In this document: positions 45,701-55,921 of the stretch, piece by piece
Numbering within the stretch: position 1 is the first letter of the stretch
Layout of the letters: each line of letters begins with the position of its first letter
Assembly (NCBI RefSeq): GCF_905220415.1
Contig: NC_059566.1
Span: 2,604,001-2,668,000 of the forward strand
Source of the DNA: Colias croceus
Taxonomy: Eukaryota > Arthropoda > Insecta > Lepidoptera > Pieridae
Reading direction: 5' to 3'
Length of the DNA: 64,000 nucleotides
Made by a program: the position numbers and the translations under genes
The notes under the pieces: model-generated
The model's input: the letters and a program-made list of their open reading frames with translations, nothing else
The model's database searches: none
Told to the model about the DNA's origin: nothing

Positions 45701-48700
45701 ATACGGGGCTTTTGGAGTTGTCAGGTATGAAAAATTAATTTATTTTTGTAATCTTTAGGCGCGTGATGTCAATAGCGTCATGGAGTGGCGACGATTTTGT
45801 TATCTTTCCATCTTGCTACTTGTTTCACTTCTGACACGTGTGCTTGGCGCTTACGCTCTTTTTTTACTATATTTTTTATAATTTTTTCAGTAATAAGCAA
45901 TCGTCGTCAATTACAACCGCCGGGTATAGTTATCTTCGATTTGAATACAAATCAACAAATATTAAGATACACATTAAAAGATTCAGATGTCCCTTCTGCT
46001 ACTACGCCAGCAGGTAAATTATATTAATGAAGCTATTGCATAGCTTCTATGTGGGCCTTGAGCGCGGGGAGTGGGGACCGAATCGAGAAATTCCGTAACG
46101 AAAAACCTCACGCTCCCCACTCCGACGGGCGGAGGTGTGGCTTGAAGGCATAGTATGCATATATACATTTCTTTCATGTTTTTCATATACATTTTTCTAT
46201 ATATTTCATATATATTTTCTTTCATGCTTTACCGCGGCAGTCCCCGAGTGACACACGGCTTTTTATTTGGATTTATTTTTCTTTTCTAGCCTTGAATTTA
46301 AAAAAAATATTTTACGTCGTCTTAGATTTTTTTCATTTTTTGTGTTTTTTCCAGGTCTGGCATCCATAACAGTAGATATAACTGGTAACTGCGATGACGC
46401 ATATGCTTATATCCCGGATTTGTCTACGTATGGTATTATTGTGTATTCCTTGAAAGATAACGACAGTTGGAGATTACAGCATAATTATTTTAGCTATAAC
46501 CCTGTGGCTGGGAATATAAGAGTCGCAGGTATGTTTTAACACGCTTTATTAGCTTTACCTGTATGTTTGTAAGTATGTAACTGACTCCTTTAGACTCGAT
46601 TTTGACTTTAAACGGACAGATTTAATTCAAACTTTGTACACTTATAAAGGATCGAGAACCAATCTATTTAATAAAAAAAAAAAATAGTATCTTCAAAGTC
46701 TGTTGCGTAATTTACAGACATACAGTTGTTAGAAAGCGACTTTATTTAATACTATATAATGATTTATTATAAGTTATTTTGTCAAACATTAAACAAAAAA
46801 TGTCACCTCAATCCAAAAAAATCTAGAAAATCTGAAAAAATCCTGATTTTTTTTCTCTTACGATGTAGTTACTAATTTATTCATTTATTAAAATACGTTT
46901 AAATATTTTTAGGTGAATACTTTCAATGGAGTGACGGTATATTCAGTATAACTTTATCTCCCCCCACTCCTGATATATGTAGGAAAGCCTATTTCACCCC
47001 TTTTTTATAGCTTTATACCAATCTATCTATTAAAAAAAAAACCATGAAAATATGTTGCGTAATTTTAAAGATCTTAGCATACAGACACACAGATGACGAA
47101 AAGCGGCATTGTTTTATGCTATGTATTGATTTATTTGAAGGTATTTTAAGGTAAAAAAAATATAGAAAATCCGGAAAAATCGTGATTTTTTTCTCTTACG
47201 ATGTACATAAGGAACTATCTACTAATTTATTAATTTATTAAAATACGTTTAAATATTTTTAGGTGAATACTTTCAATGGAGTGACGGTATATTCAGTATA
47301 ACTTTATCTCCCCCCACTCCTGACACTTGTAGGAAAGCCTATTTCCACCCCCTCGTTAGTACGGAAGAATTTGCAGTATCTACTTGTGTTTTGAAAAATA
47401 AAACTGCAAGTACTAATAGATACTTTTTTGATAAATTCTCGGTGAGTTATTTATTTATATAATTTTTTGAAAGTGAAACTTTTTAGTAAATTTTCAAGGT
47501 CGCGTGATGGCAATACCGTAACGTCATGGAGTACTAAGCGACGATTTTTGTATCTTTGAATCTTGCCAAAGAAGTTTCACTATTCCAAAACCTTCACTCT
47601 ATCTTTTAAAAAAAAATGTGTGCGTGTACTAGTGTAAGTACACACGTTAGAAGTGAAACTTTTTTATGACCTTATTTTTCAATAAATAATTTACTATATG
47701 CACCTTTACAGAAATACGTCGAATCACGCGTGGTAGGGATAAGAAAAAGATGGCGCGTAACGGAAAAATGTCACGCGTAACGAAAAAATGTTACACAAAA
47801 TTTTTTTCCAACCCCGATAAAGAAGTTTCACTTCAAAAACAGCATCAAAATCCGTTACGTACCGTAAAACGGGGTTAATAGAAACAATCTAGACTTTCAA
47901 ACCGACTTTAAAAATATAAATTGTAAGTTTCGGGTATTAAAGCTGCTTTCATTGTGGGAGTCCTTTGCTATATTACAAGCTAATTACAATTTTAATGCCA
48001 AATTATTATCTACTTAGGAGAAAAAGACAAAAATCTGGTCAATTTCTATTTTCCCGGAATATGGGGTCAATAGATACGACATATGGGGTTAATAGAGAAA
48101 AATGATAGGGTTGTCAAAATATTTTATATTGTGGTAGTGACGTCACAGAGATAATGAAATAAAAGAGTGTACATAATATATTAGAAAACCTTTTTATTAA
48201 TATTAAAAATATATTATTATATAATAATCTTCCAAAGGATAATTCAGCACATATATTTATATATTTAATAAATTCTTCTTCAGTTTCTTTGGATAAAACA
48301 GTTTGACCTCCTTGACTTTTCATATTTCTTGTGCAGTGTATGTATAAAACAGATCTGTGTATATTATATTTCTTTGAGATAGTATCAAGAGAACAATTAC
48401 TCGCAGAATATTCATTAACAGCCTGTATTAAGTTGAAGTCATATTTTATATATTTCTTACCCCGAGGGTCTGGTTTGTAGTTGCGTGGCATATTGCTCGC
48501 AACTATACCTGCGTACACAAAATTAATTATTAAATATTAAAAAATCAACTTTTTAAAAATGTAGGTAGGTAATAAAGTTAAAACTCAACAACCTGCATAA
48601 AGTGCCAAACGATCAAAAGCGTTTCTAAAAACCCCTTTCGCGTTTCTATTAAACTCTTTCTCGTTCCTATTTACCCCTTTCCCGTTTCTATTCACCTCAT

Positions 48701-51700
48701 ATGGCGTTTCTATTTACCCCTCAGTCGTCTCTATTCACCTCTTAATCGAGAAATATTTATGGGTGCAATTATTTTACTAATTTACCAATAAAAATCAAAC
48801 TAATCAGTAAAACTTACCTTTTCAATTTAATCTGGATAGACTTCACCGTCGAATAAAGTTATTTCACAATCAAAAACACAATTTAAATAATAACTAGAGA
48901 GAAGTTAATAAGAGCACAAAAGACATACATACAACCGTTGCACTTTGAACTCACTTTTTTGACATAAATTGCTAACTTCATACTATTCAAATGTTGTCAT
49001 TCCAACAAAAAAATGTTGCCATTGTAAAAACTAAAAACACTATTGCGATTTTTGAAGTAGTTTTCAAATTTTTTTTGGCTTAACAGGCTTTTAGACTTTT
49101 TCCCAAGAATATTTCTATTCACCCCCGTGAATTCTATTCACCCCGTTTTACGGTAGTTTTAGATTTAAGCCTACATAGGCGACATACGGACAGAGAAAGC
49201 GACTTTGTTTTATACTATGTTGTGATTACAGTTTTTTAAGTAAACAACGAACGTATTTTTACCCGACTGCCAAAGAAGGAGGGTAATGTTTTTCGAGTGT
49301 ATGTAAGTATGTATGTATGTCTTTTCCTTTGTGACCACCTGTAGCCTAAACGGCTTGATGGATTTTGATGTATGAGGTATCGTTAGATTTGTCTTGATTA
49401 CGGGAGTGTCATAGGATACATTTTATCCTAAAAGTCCCACGGGATAAAGACATAATAATATTTTTTCTAAATTTCCCTTTAAAAAATTATGTATGCGGTT
49501 TGTTTTACTCTTTTTTTAGTGTGCAGTCGGGTATTTTGTTTTTTTAATAATAATTACTTGTTTTGAATTTTGTTGTTATTATCATTTTTTTTTAGTACCT
49601 CGGCGACCGCGGACAAAACAGTCAATGTACAATGCATGATTATCATGAAAGAACAGGTGTTATATTCTTCGCTGATATCGGTAGAGATGGTATATCCTGT
49701 TGGAACACTGTGAAACCCCTTTCAGCGAATACTGTCAGTGTTTTGGCTCAACATGACGATTTATTGAGCTATCCCGCTGGTGAGTTTATCAAAAAATGTC
49801 GAGCAGTTTGGTGGATACAATTTTTTACAGTTTAAATGCAAATTGTAACCAATAATTGTATTATATATAAAGGGTTTCGTCTATAGATGATCTGTTGATC
49901 TATCTCGCTGGTGAGTTTATCCAAAAATGTTCAGCAGTTTGGGGGTATAAATTTTTTTGTGTTTATTATTATTTTTTGTTACTATACTAATACAAATTGT
50001 ACAAAAATATTATATTATTTGATATTTTATTTATATGACTGAGTAAAATAAAAAAAAAAAACTGGTGTTTTCGCTGATATCGGTAGAGATGGTATATCCT
50101 GTTGGAACACTGTGAAACCGCTTTCAGCGAATACTGTCAGTGTTTTGGCTCAACATGACGATTTATTGAGCTATCCCGCTGGTGAGTTTATCAAAAAATG
50201 TCGAGCAGTTTGGTGGATACAATTTTTTTACAGTTTTAATGCAAATTATAAGAAAAATAGAAATGGTTTTTGTTTCGGCTCAAGACGATCTGTTGAGCTA
50301 TCCGGCTGGTGAGTTTATCAAAAAATGTTCAGCAGTTTGGGGGTATAAATTTTTTTTGTTTATTATTATTTTTTGTTAGTTACTATATTAATACAAATTG
50401 TACAAAAATATAGACATTATTTGGTATTTTATTTATATGACTGAGAAAAATAAAAAAAACTGGTGTTATATTCTTTGCTGATATTGGCAGAGATGGTATT
50501 TCCTGTTGGAACACTGTGAAACCGCTTTCAGTGAATACTGTCAGTGTTTTGGCTCAACATGACGATCTGTTGAGCTATCCCGCGGTTGAGTTTATCAAAA
50601 AATGTCGAGCAGTTGGGTGGATACAATTTTTTACAGTTTAAATGCAAATTGTAACTAATAATTGTATTATATATAAAGGGTTTCGTCTATAGATGATCTG
50701 TTGATCTATCTCGCTGGTGAGTTTATCCAAAAATGTTCAGCAGTTTGGGGGTATAAATTCTTTTGTGTTTATTATTATTTTTTGTTACTACACTAATACA
50801 AATTGTACAAAAATAGATATTATTTGGTATTTTATTTATATGACTGAGTAAAATAAAAAAAACTGGTGTTATATTCTTCGCTGATATCGGTAGAGATGGT
50901 ATATCCTGTTGGAACACTGTGAAACCGCTTTCAGTGAATACTGTCAGTGTTTTGGCTCGAAATGACGATTTATTGAGCTATCCCGCTGGTGAGTTTATCA
51001 AAAAATGTTGAGCAGTTTAGGGGTATTAAATTTTTTTGGATTAAAAATTCTTTAGGCGCGTTGAGAGTAAAATTTCAAGTTCGCATGAATCATGATGGCA
51101 ATACCGTCACGTCATAGAGTAAGGCGATATTGGATGATATTGTTTTCTTTGAATTTTGCCAAAGAAGTTTCACTTCTGACACGTGTGCTCGGCACATACT
51201 CTTTTCAAAATTACACATTGTACTTAGTTTGCTATTTAAATAAATTTTATATATTTTTTACAATTTGATGAAAATGATTTATTACTAAGATAGCTAATAT
51301 GGACTTAAAATGTAGTTTTTCTTATTTTAAAGTTTTTACAAACAATAATTATCTATGTACTTATATTCCACTTGAAAAAAATAAATAACTTTTAAAATGA
51401 AACATTTAAAATATAATTTTTTTGCAGACCTTCACGTGACCGGCGACGAAGTGTGGGTGATAACTAACAGGCTACCGCGTTTCGGATATTCCAGGCTGAA
51501 CACAGACGAATATAACTTCTTTATTTATAAGTATTTATCGTTTCTCATATTTTATTCTGAACACAGAATCTTTTCTTTAAAAAAAAATAGTGTTTTTTTT
51601 TACCATGGCAAGAATATATGACTAAAGAAAAATAGTTTGCATTTTCCCGCTTTTTTGTAGTTGACTGTTCCCAATTTTTTATCATCATCACAACATTTGT

Positions 51701-52172
51701 AATAAACTTTTAAAACTTAGAATTTTTTTATCATCATCCTACATATTTTCTTTACAAAATATGATATACTATAGCTTTCCACCCGCAGCATCGCCTGCAT
51801 TTTCAAAGAAAAACCCGCATAGTTCCGTTCCCGTGGGATTTCCGGGATAAAACCTATCCTATGTGTTAGTCTAAGTTACCTTCTATATGTGTGCTAAATT
51901 TCATTGTAATCGGTTCAGTAGTATTTGCGCGAGAGTAACAAACACACACATACACATCCATCCTCACAAACTTTCGCATTTAGTGATATTTACCTTTTTA
52001 AGTATTTTTAAGTAGGTAATATTTTGCCATATACTATTGTGTTTATAGATTTGGATTCATCATATATTATTATGTAAGTAACTTAATTCAAATTTTTTAA
52101 TTATTATTTTTATTTCGTTTCAGGGGCCATGTACAAAGATTAATTTATGGAACACCATGTGCTGTCTATTAA
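38496..52172 (+). CDS. Yellow/major royal jelly protein family, secreted
   Basis: Yellow-family proteins are secreted beta-propellers acting in insect pigmentation, cuticle and reproduction. The eleven coding exons are 38496-38643, 43148-43237, 43874-43906, 44412-44513, 45551-45724, 45891-46013, 46355-46528, 47263-47441, 49596-49779, 51428-51530 and 52124-52172. All have GT-AG borders and consistent phases, and they encode 452 aa. Residues 1-24 are a signal peptide (VVCFLLYFLNTAVA). Family hallmarks are VYAWKQMTY, NLPMGAEKVGNRLFIALPRR, PATLNYIDLN, SPSLRPYPD, CNRLWMVDTGLLEL, GNCDDAYAYIPDLS, YFQWSDGIFSITLS and CWNTVKPLS. The N-terminal region adds RVKR (63-66) and an acidic stretch. The start is the only in-frame ATG before the signal peptide. 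A polyadenylation signal AATAAA is at 52249-52254. The subfamily is not assigned. Introns are full of transposons, and parts of exons 8 and 9 are duplicated nearby. Confidence 0.92.
38704..38890 (+). mobile_element. Helitron-like H4 copy in yellow intron 1
   Basis: cactacaaaatataaaacaaag start, H4 body, and CTAG before T at the end. Confidence 0.65.
38900..40425. other. Yellow intron 1: LINE tail and unassigned DNA
   Basis: An A/T-rich stretch ends in an (AAAT)n run at 39748-39784, which looks like a LINE 3' tail. Nothing else is recognised. Confidence 0.4.
40430..40612 (-). mobile_element. Second copy of the ctagacacgcgg element
   Basis: It is the complement of about 20899-21070 (gtaccaaatttggttt, tcgagttataagggggtgaa). 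It ends in the hairpin GACACGCTGCCGCGTGTC followed by tag and A. A hairpin next to CTAG-A hints at a Helitron-like 3' end, but this is not secure. Confidence 0.55.
40765..40954 (-). mobile_element. Helitron-like H1 copy
   Basis: It has ctcacggttttacccgcatt, the H1 body and the tail cttataatattagtatagat. The CTAG end is mutated. Confidence 0.6.
41500..41560 (+). repeat. R13 scrap
   Basis: accgatccttgataagtgta recurs here, truncated. The 41321-41520 stretch before it has no recognised gene. Confidence 0.4.
41706..42049. mobile_element. TAA-flanked element containing a second TAA-flanked element
   Basis: The outer ends are aggcctattcaaact and agtttgaacaggcct, with TAA outside both (41703-41705, 42050-42052). 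The inner element 41788-42001 splits it. The outer element alone is about 127 bp. Confidence 0.8.
41788..42001. mobile_element. Inner TAA-flanked inverted-repeat element
   Basis: The ends ggctggttgcagagcttgac and the complement are an inverted repeat of about 35 bp. TAA lies outside both (41785-41787, 42002-42004). The 3-bp TAA duplication fits PIF/Harbinger-type insertion. A half copy is at 15446-15515. Confidence 0.82.
42493..43083 (-). mobile_element. H4 copy split by an inverted-repeat element
   Basis: CTAG at about 42495 and ctttgtctaaaacctaataa open the H4 copy on the minus strand. It resumes at taccttcctcttgaatcact and ends ttttatactatgtagtga. Bases 42548-42940 are foreign, with 82-bp inverted arms (42548-42629 and 42859-42940) starting cagggttacttgtaaaacac. 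Confidence 0.75.
43445..43712 (-). repeat. H4 copy followed by an H1 tail
   Basis: CTAG at about 43445 after A begins H4, which ends ctttgtagtgat at about 43632. An H1 tail (aatcggaccagtagttcctg to attagtatac) follows at once. The two are fused end to end in yellow intron 2. Confidence 0.6.
43985..44125 (+). repeat. R6 copy in yellow intron 3
   Basis: gagtaaaaattcaaggtcgt, catggagaaaggcgacgatt and caaagaagtttcacttctga are present. Other R6 copies are at 45762-45865, 47470-47590 and 51052-51200. Confidence 0.6.
44529..44695 (-). mobile_element. LINE 3' end, complement of 27720-27945
   Basis: It starts actcaaactcaaacatttat and runs to gaagaaccggcaagaaactc, matching the other copy in reverse. 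Confidence 0.55.
44915..45138 (+). mobile_element. H3-type copy with an internal 62-bp tandem duplication
   Basis: The block from atctcgtgtcacaatgtttg to attataataaaattc appears twice (about 44926-44987 and 44988-45050). The element ends gaagccggggcggaccaCTAG before T. Confidence 0.65.
46025..46262 (+). repeat. Dispersed repeat, pair of 32050-32216
   Basis: It shares gaagctattgcatagcttct, gagcgcggggagtggggacc and ccgcggcagtccccgagtg with the other copy. An imperfect ttcatatacat run sits in the middle. It lies in yellow intron 6. Confidence 0.6.
46913..47004 (+). pseudogene. Broken duplicate of yellow exon 8
   Basis: The 5' half of exon 8 (47263 on) occurs here with the same upstream intron sequence and acceptor (aaatatttttag). 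It stays near identical for about 80 bp, then loses a base and runs into a stop codon after about 31 codons, with no donor site. The offset is 350 bp. Both copies of the unit include H4 scraps (46650-46765 and 47007-47133). Confidence 0.85.
47640..47836 (-). repeat. Uninterrupted copy of the element split at 13790-14240
   Basis: acgtcgaatcacgcgtggta, agatggcgcgtaacggaaaa and ccaaccccgataaagaagtt are present. It serves as the empty-site reference for the nested H2 insertion. Confidence 0.65.
47862..49153. mobile_element. pogo-like transposon inserted at TA inside an H4 copy
   Basis: The ends ccgtaaaacggggttaatag and, complemented, ccgtaaaacggggtgaatag are inverted repeats, flanked by TA (47860-47861 and 49154-49155). 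The flanks (catcaaaatccgttacg and gttttagatttaagcctaca) join into the usual H4 sequence, confirming both borders. The variant tattcacccc / tattaacccc recurs several times around 48640-48740. A truncated transposase frame lies inside. The element lies in yellow intron 8. Confidence 0.82.
48114..48491 (-). pseudogene. N-terminal fragment of a pogo-type transposase (psq/CENP-B-like HTH)
   Basis: The frame starts MPRNYKPDPRGKKYIKYDF and holds a helix-turn-helix region, NCSLDTISKKYNIHRSVLY at about residues 31-49, followed by TEEEFIKYINICAELSFG. This is the layout of the DNA-binding N-terminus of pogo/Tigger/jerky-type transposases. The rest diverges after a deletion and no DDE catalytic region follows, so the protein is only 125 aa. 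An upstream in-frame extension lacks an ATG. Confidence 0.7.
49886..50988 (+). pseudogene. Array of partial copies of yellow exon 9
   Basis: The last 124 bp or so of exon 9 (from 49656) recur at 50064-50181, 50462-50584 and 50865-50988. A shorter 25-35 bp echo of the exon end plus donor occurs at 49886-49910, 50284-50308 and 50692-50716. The spacing of the long copies is 408, 398 and 403 bp. Each copy keeps the exon's donor (gctggtgagttt, mutated in the third) but lacks an acceptor, so none is a usable exon as it stands. Confidence 0.88.
51052..51990. repeat. R6 copy before, and H2 copy after, yellow exon 10
   Basis: 51052-51200 is R6 (gcgcgttgagagtaaaattt, caaagaagtttcacttctga). 51775-51985 is H2 on the minus strand (ttccacccgcagcatcgcct to aactttcgcattta). 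Yellow exon 10 is at 51428-51530. Confidence 0.55.
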
Positions 52173-52357
52173 TTCATAAGTTTATATACGACGAATATAT
52201 TACACTCTAAAAACTGTGTTTCGAGTATGTATGAAACTTCCCTTTTATAATAAAAATAATGCAATATTCATGACCTTTTCAAGTTTACTGTTTATTTACT
52301 GCCACATCCTCATCCCAGTAAAAAATCTATACATAATATATCTATATTATATCTATA

Positions 52358-52556
52358 GTTAATATTATGAAGCTGAAGAGTTTGATTGTTTGTTTGAACG
52401 CGCTAATCTCGGGAACTACTGGTCCGGTTTGAAAAATTTTTTCGGTGTTAGATAGCCCATTTATCGAGGATGGCTATTGGCCGCTCCTCCATCCATCCAT
52501 CACGCTAAGACCAACATAAGCAAAGAAATGCAAGTAAAACCACAGGGCACAACTAG
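52358..52556 (+). mobile_element. Helitron-like H1 copy between convergent genes
   Basis: TC after A, H1 body, CTAG before T. It separates the yellow gene's 3' end from the 3' end of the CENP-H-like gene. Confidence 0.65.
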
Positions 52557-52599
52557 TTAAATAAAACACATATATTATATTAATGAAATACATATTTAA

Positions 52600-55510
52600 T
52601 CAAACATCAGTAAATGAATGTACAGTATGGCACTGCCTAGTTAGCGCTAATGCTTTCAACCGTCTGTGTGGATCTGTAGCCCAGTCGTAGTCGCTCGTGC
52701 TCGACGTCACAAGCTTGGATATCACCCATCGCATTATTTCCATTTTATCCACTAACGTTTGGAGTTTTCTGGAACAAAAAATATTTTTATAGTAACTAAA
52801 TAGTGGGGAACGAAGAAATTAACCCATTGAGCCCCAAACATCCCGATCGGTCCCAGTGTGGTTCCGGGGCCTGAGTTATTAATAAATGATAAATATTTCA
52901 GGACAATTTTCACACACAGCACGATCTGATCCCATACTTAGCTATCATATCTATACTAATATTACAAAGCTGTTTGTTTGTTTGAACGCACTAATCTCAG
53001 AAACTACTGGTCCGATTTGAAAAATTCTTTCGGTGTTAGATAGCCCATTCATCGAGGAAGGCTATAGGCTATAATATCATCATGCTTAGACCAACAGGAT
53101 CAGAGCGACGGGGGTGAAACCGCTGAGCGCAGCTAGCCATATATAATACATACTAATATTATAAATGCGAAAGTAACTCTGTCTGTCTGTTTGTTACTCA
53201 ATCACGCCTAAACTACTGAACCAATTTGCATGAAATTTCGTATGGAGATACCCGAGAAAGGACATAGGCTACCTTTTATTGCGAAGTATGTACCACGGGC
53301 GAAGCCGGGGCGGACCAACAGTTTTAAATAAATACTTATATAGATAATAAACACCCAGACACAGAGCTAACATCTTTGTTCATCACACAAATATTTACCT
53401 CGGGTGGGAATCTAACCCACAACCTCTGGCTTGGAAAGCAGAGCCACTACCAACCAAGCCAACTGGTCAGTCAAATGTCTGGTCCTGGGTTCGATTTCTG
53501 GTGGAGACGAAGAATAAAATGTCTCGGTCTGGCAGGACACAGAAGGCTGATCACCTACTTGTCCCTAAAGAAAATTGATCAGTGAAACAGATGTATAATG
53601 CATCTGCCCCTTACCCCACTAGAGGACATGGGACTTCACTTAATAAGAATACTCACTTATACAAAGGTCCCGTAGCTCTCTCTTCAAGAAGTACATTTTG
53701 ACTATCTTTTAAATTACCAAACACTCCTTGCCACTCTCTCCTTGCTTCTAACAATTTTATTTCTCTCTCTTTCAATATTTCATCCAAATTTAGTAATATT
53801 TTTTCTTTTTGGCTGTATTCCATTATTTGAGCTATGATTTTCCTGTAAATGTATAATATTTATGTATTCAAATTCATAAAATATTAAGATTAAGAGATAT
53901 GGTCTTACCACAAAACAATTTAAACACAGTAAGCTTTAAACCAGGGACCTGTCACTTAAATGCCGGGTCCAGACTGTTGAAACGTAACATGAAATGTAAC
54001 ATTCTGCCTTTCATTGCATGTTCGCTGCAAGCGTGGACGCATAGCGCGCTCTTAACGCGCATTCACTACGAACCTCCCGTAGTCGTGTTCCTTGCCCCTT
54101 TGTGTTCGTCGAAAAACCGACAATACACGGATCGCTCCGCGCGCGGCTTGTAATACTCGTAGCATGCGCGTGTAATGCACATTTCGCGCGCGCAAGACGT
54201 CCAAACTAAGAGAAATTGTTACAAAGTTTCCTTTCATGATACATTGCAGCAATGTGGATGGTGAATTCTTTCATTGCATGTTACATTTTATGTTACGTTT
54301 CACCAGTCTGGACTCGGCATAATGGTCTATGTGAAATACGACACAAGTCATAACTGCGTTAAAAACAACCGACTTCAAACTTGCACTTGCAAAATTTACA
54401 AATACAGACAAAAATGCTCATAAAATAAAAACTACTGGGCCTATCCGAATAAAATTTTTATGGGACCAATTCGACACTATCCCGCATCGAACAAAAAAAG
54501 AATCACGCAAATCCGTTTAGTAATTTAGAATTAGCATGAGTATACTAACAATAAAACTAACAATAACATACAGATAAAGCTTATGTGTGTTAATAAAAAG
54601 ACCACTAGTTTTTTAATGGTTGAATTGATTTTGTCAATCAAAGTTCTTGTGATTTTTTTTAAGTTAACTATTAACTATACTAATATTATAAAACTGAAGA
54701 GTTTGTTTGTTTGAACACGCTAATCTCGGGAACTACTGGTCAGATTTGAAAAATTCCTTCTGTGTTAGATAGTCCATTTATTGAGGAAGGCTATAAGGCT
54801 ATATATCATCACGCTCAGACCAACAAGAGCGGAACCACGCGGGTGAAACCGCGAAGCACCACTAGTATATAACATACTCTTTCCTTTCCAACAGTTCAGG
54901 GTCCAAACTTCTATCGGGCGCGGTAACCAAAGTTTTAACAGAATGAGTTTGAGTTAGAGTTTTGACAATTTGCTGCTCAATTAGTTTCCATGTCACTGTG
55001 TCCGTATAGTCATTGATAGCTGTTGTGATTTCATCTTTATTTGTCTCTTTTATTTGTGGTGTGGCTGAAATTAGAATTTGAAATTAACTTTGTTATAAAA
55101 TAAAGGTTTTAATATTAATATTATGATGTTTGTAATGGTGTAAGTATATAAAAATTCAGTTGTTTTCTTTATTTTATATTAGGATTAGTACAATACTAAA
55201 AATATTCGAACTATTGGACATAAAAAGTAAGCTTCTACTGCTTGTTAATGTTTAATGTTTAGTGTCATAAACTCGTATCTACGTTTCTTTTTATTATTTT
55301 ATTAGAATAATAAAGATAGTAATCACCTGCTAATGTTTTGGCCTGTAATAATCGTAGTTTTGATGTAATTAAAGAAATATCCCTTACTTTCTTTGCAATA
55401 ACATTTTCGAAACTTTCATCAACTTTTGCACAAAATATATTTGATGAATGTAGTTTCAATTCATTTTCAAACTGTTTACTTATATCACGTAAAGCTTTAA
55501 AACCAGACAT
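52600..55510 (-). CDS. Small coiled-coil protein, candidate CENP-H (inner kinetochore)
   Basis: CENP-H belongs to the constitutive centromere-associated network that links chromatin to the outer kinetochore. The four exons (minus) are 55510-55327, 55064-54878, 53842-53657 and 52768-52600. All have GT-AG borders and consistent phases, and they encode 241 aa. Residues 1-60 and 115-195 look helical and charged (NLDEILKEREIKLLEARREW). The last exon reads MEIMRWVISKLVTSS, then DYDWATDPHRRLKALAL, which recalls the C-terminal CENP-H pattern of an aromatic/hydrophobic helix, W-[AST]-x-D-P, and a leucine-rich helix. Human CENP-H is also about 247 aa. Exon structure is seen directly; the family name is inference from recalled pattern and length. 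Another helical kinetochore or spindle subunit is possible. ATTAAA overlaps the stop codon region. The gene diverges from the F-box gene and converges on yellow. Confidence 0.6.
52951..53640 (+). repeat. H1, H3 and SINE copies in intron 3 of the CENP-H-like gene
   Basis: 52951-53136 is H1 (end mutated to gcTAGcc). 53155-53317 is H3 (TCTGTCTG body, end gcggaccaac, CTAG lost). 53465-53640 is a SINE with B box gggttcgatttctgg. No exon is recognised in between. Confidence 0.6.
53961..54319. mobile_element. Inverted-repeat element with TAA-type borders
   Basis: The left end tgccgggtccagactgttga and the complement of the right end tgccgagtccagactggtga continue in parallel for about 45 bp (gaaacgtaacat.aaatgtaacat). 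The flanks join into the repeat seen unfilled at 11150-11340. TAA occurs at each border, with one extra base on the left. It lies in intron 2 of the CENP-H-like gene. Confidence 0.75.
54361..54866 (+). repeat. Dispersed repeat and complete H1 copy
   Basis: 54361-54545 begins aacaaccgacttcaaacttg and includes atcccgcatcgaacaaaaaa, matching window positions 1-128. 54676-54865 is H1 ending CTAG before T, 12 bp short of the exon 2 donor at 54877. Confidence 0.6.
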
Positions 55511-55921
55511 GGTAATATTTTGTCTTAATTTTCAATGTTTATTTTGAAATCAACAGCGATTGATATTTTGATTTTTGACGGTTGCAGTTCAACTTAAATT
55601 AGGTACAGTTAATAAATATTGTGCATGACACAGATAACACACAGATAACAACTCGAGTCAAGAGTTGCCATTATAAAATACGATCAAACGATGAAGCTCA
55701 ATAATTCCTCGTATCCAAACCTCATAAATTAAATGTAAAAAAATAAAGATGTCGATGTAACAAAAAAAAAAAAACATCAAGAATCAAAATACAGCTGTTT
55801 ACAATTCCATACATAATTGCGCAAAATTAAATATTATTCCCGTTCAGTGAGAGTCACAGTGAATAATTCGTATAAAACAGTGCTTATACTTTGCGTTCTA
55901 ATATCTACAGCTATACAAATC
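55511..55921. promoter_or_regulatory. Shared upstream region of two divergent genes
   Basis: The start codons of the CENP-H-like gene (55510, minus) and the F-box gene (55922, plus) are 411 bp apart with no gene or repeat between. A TCAGT initiator match lies at 55844-55848, about 76 bp before the F-box ATG. A shared promoter is an inference. Confidence 0.5.

Noticed and set aside
49886..50988. Regular repeats with a spacing of about 400 bp, considered as a CRISPR-like or satellite array
   Set aside because: The units are copies of yellow exon 9 and its intron, in a eukaryotic gene.
53899..54153. 84-aa frame
   Set aside because: It is contained in a repeat and the inverted-repeat element inserted in it.
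55817..55921. 35-codon upstream extension of the F-box frame
   Set aside because: There is no ATG, and the peptide lacks any family feature. The F-box start fits MPEVEEN at 55922.
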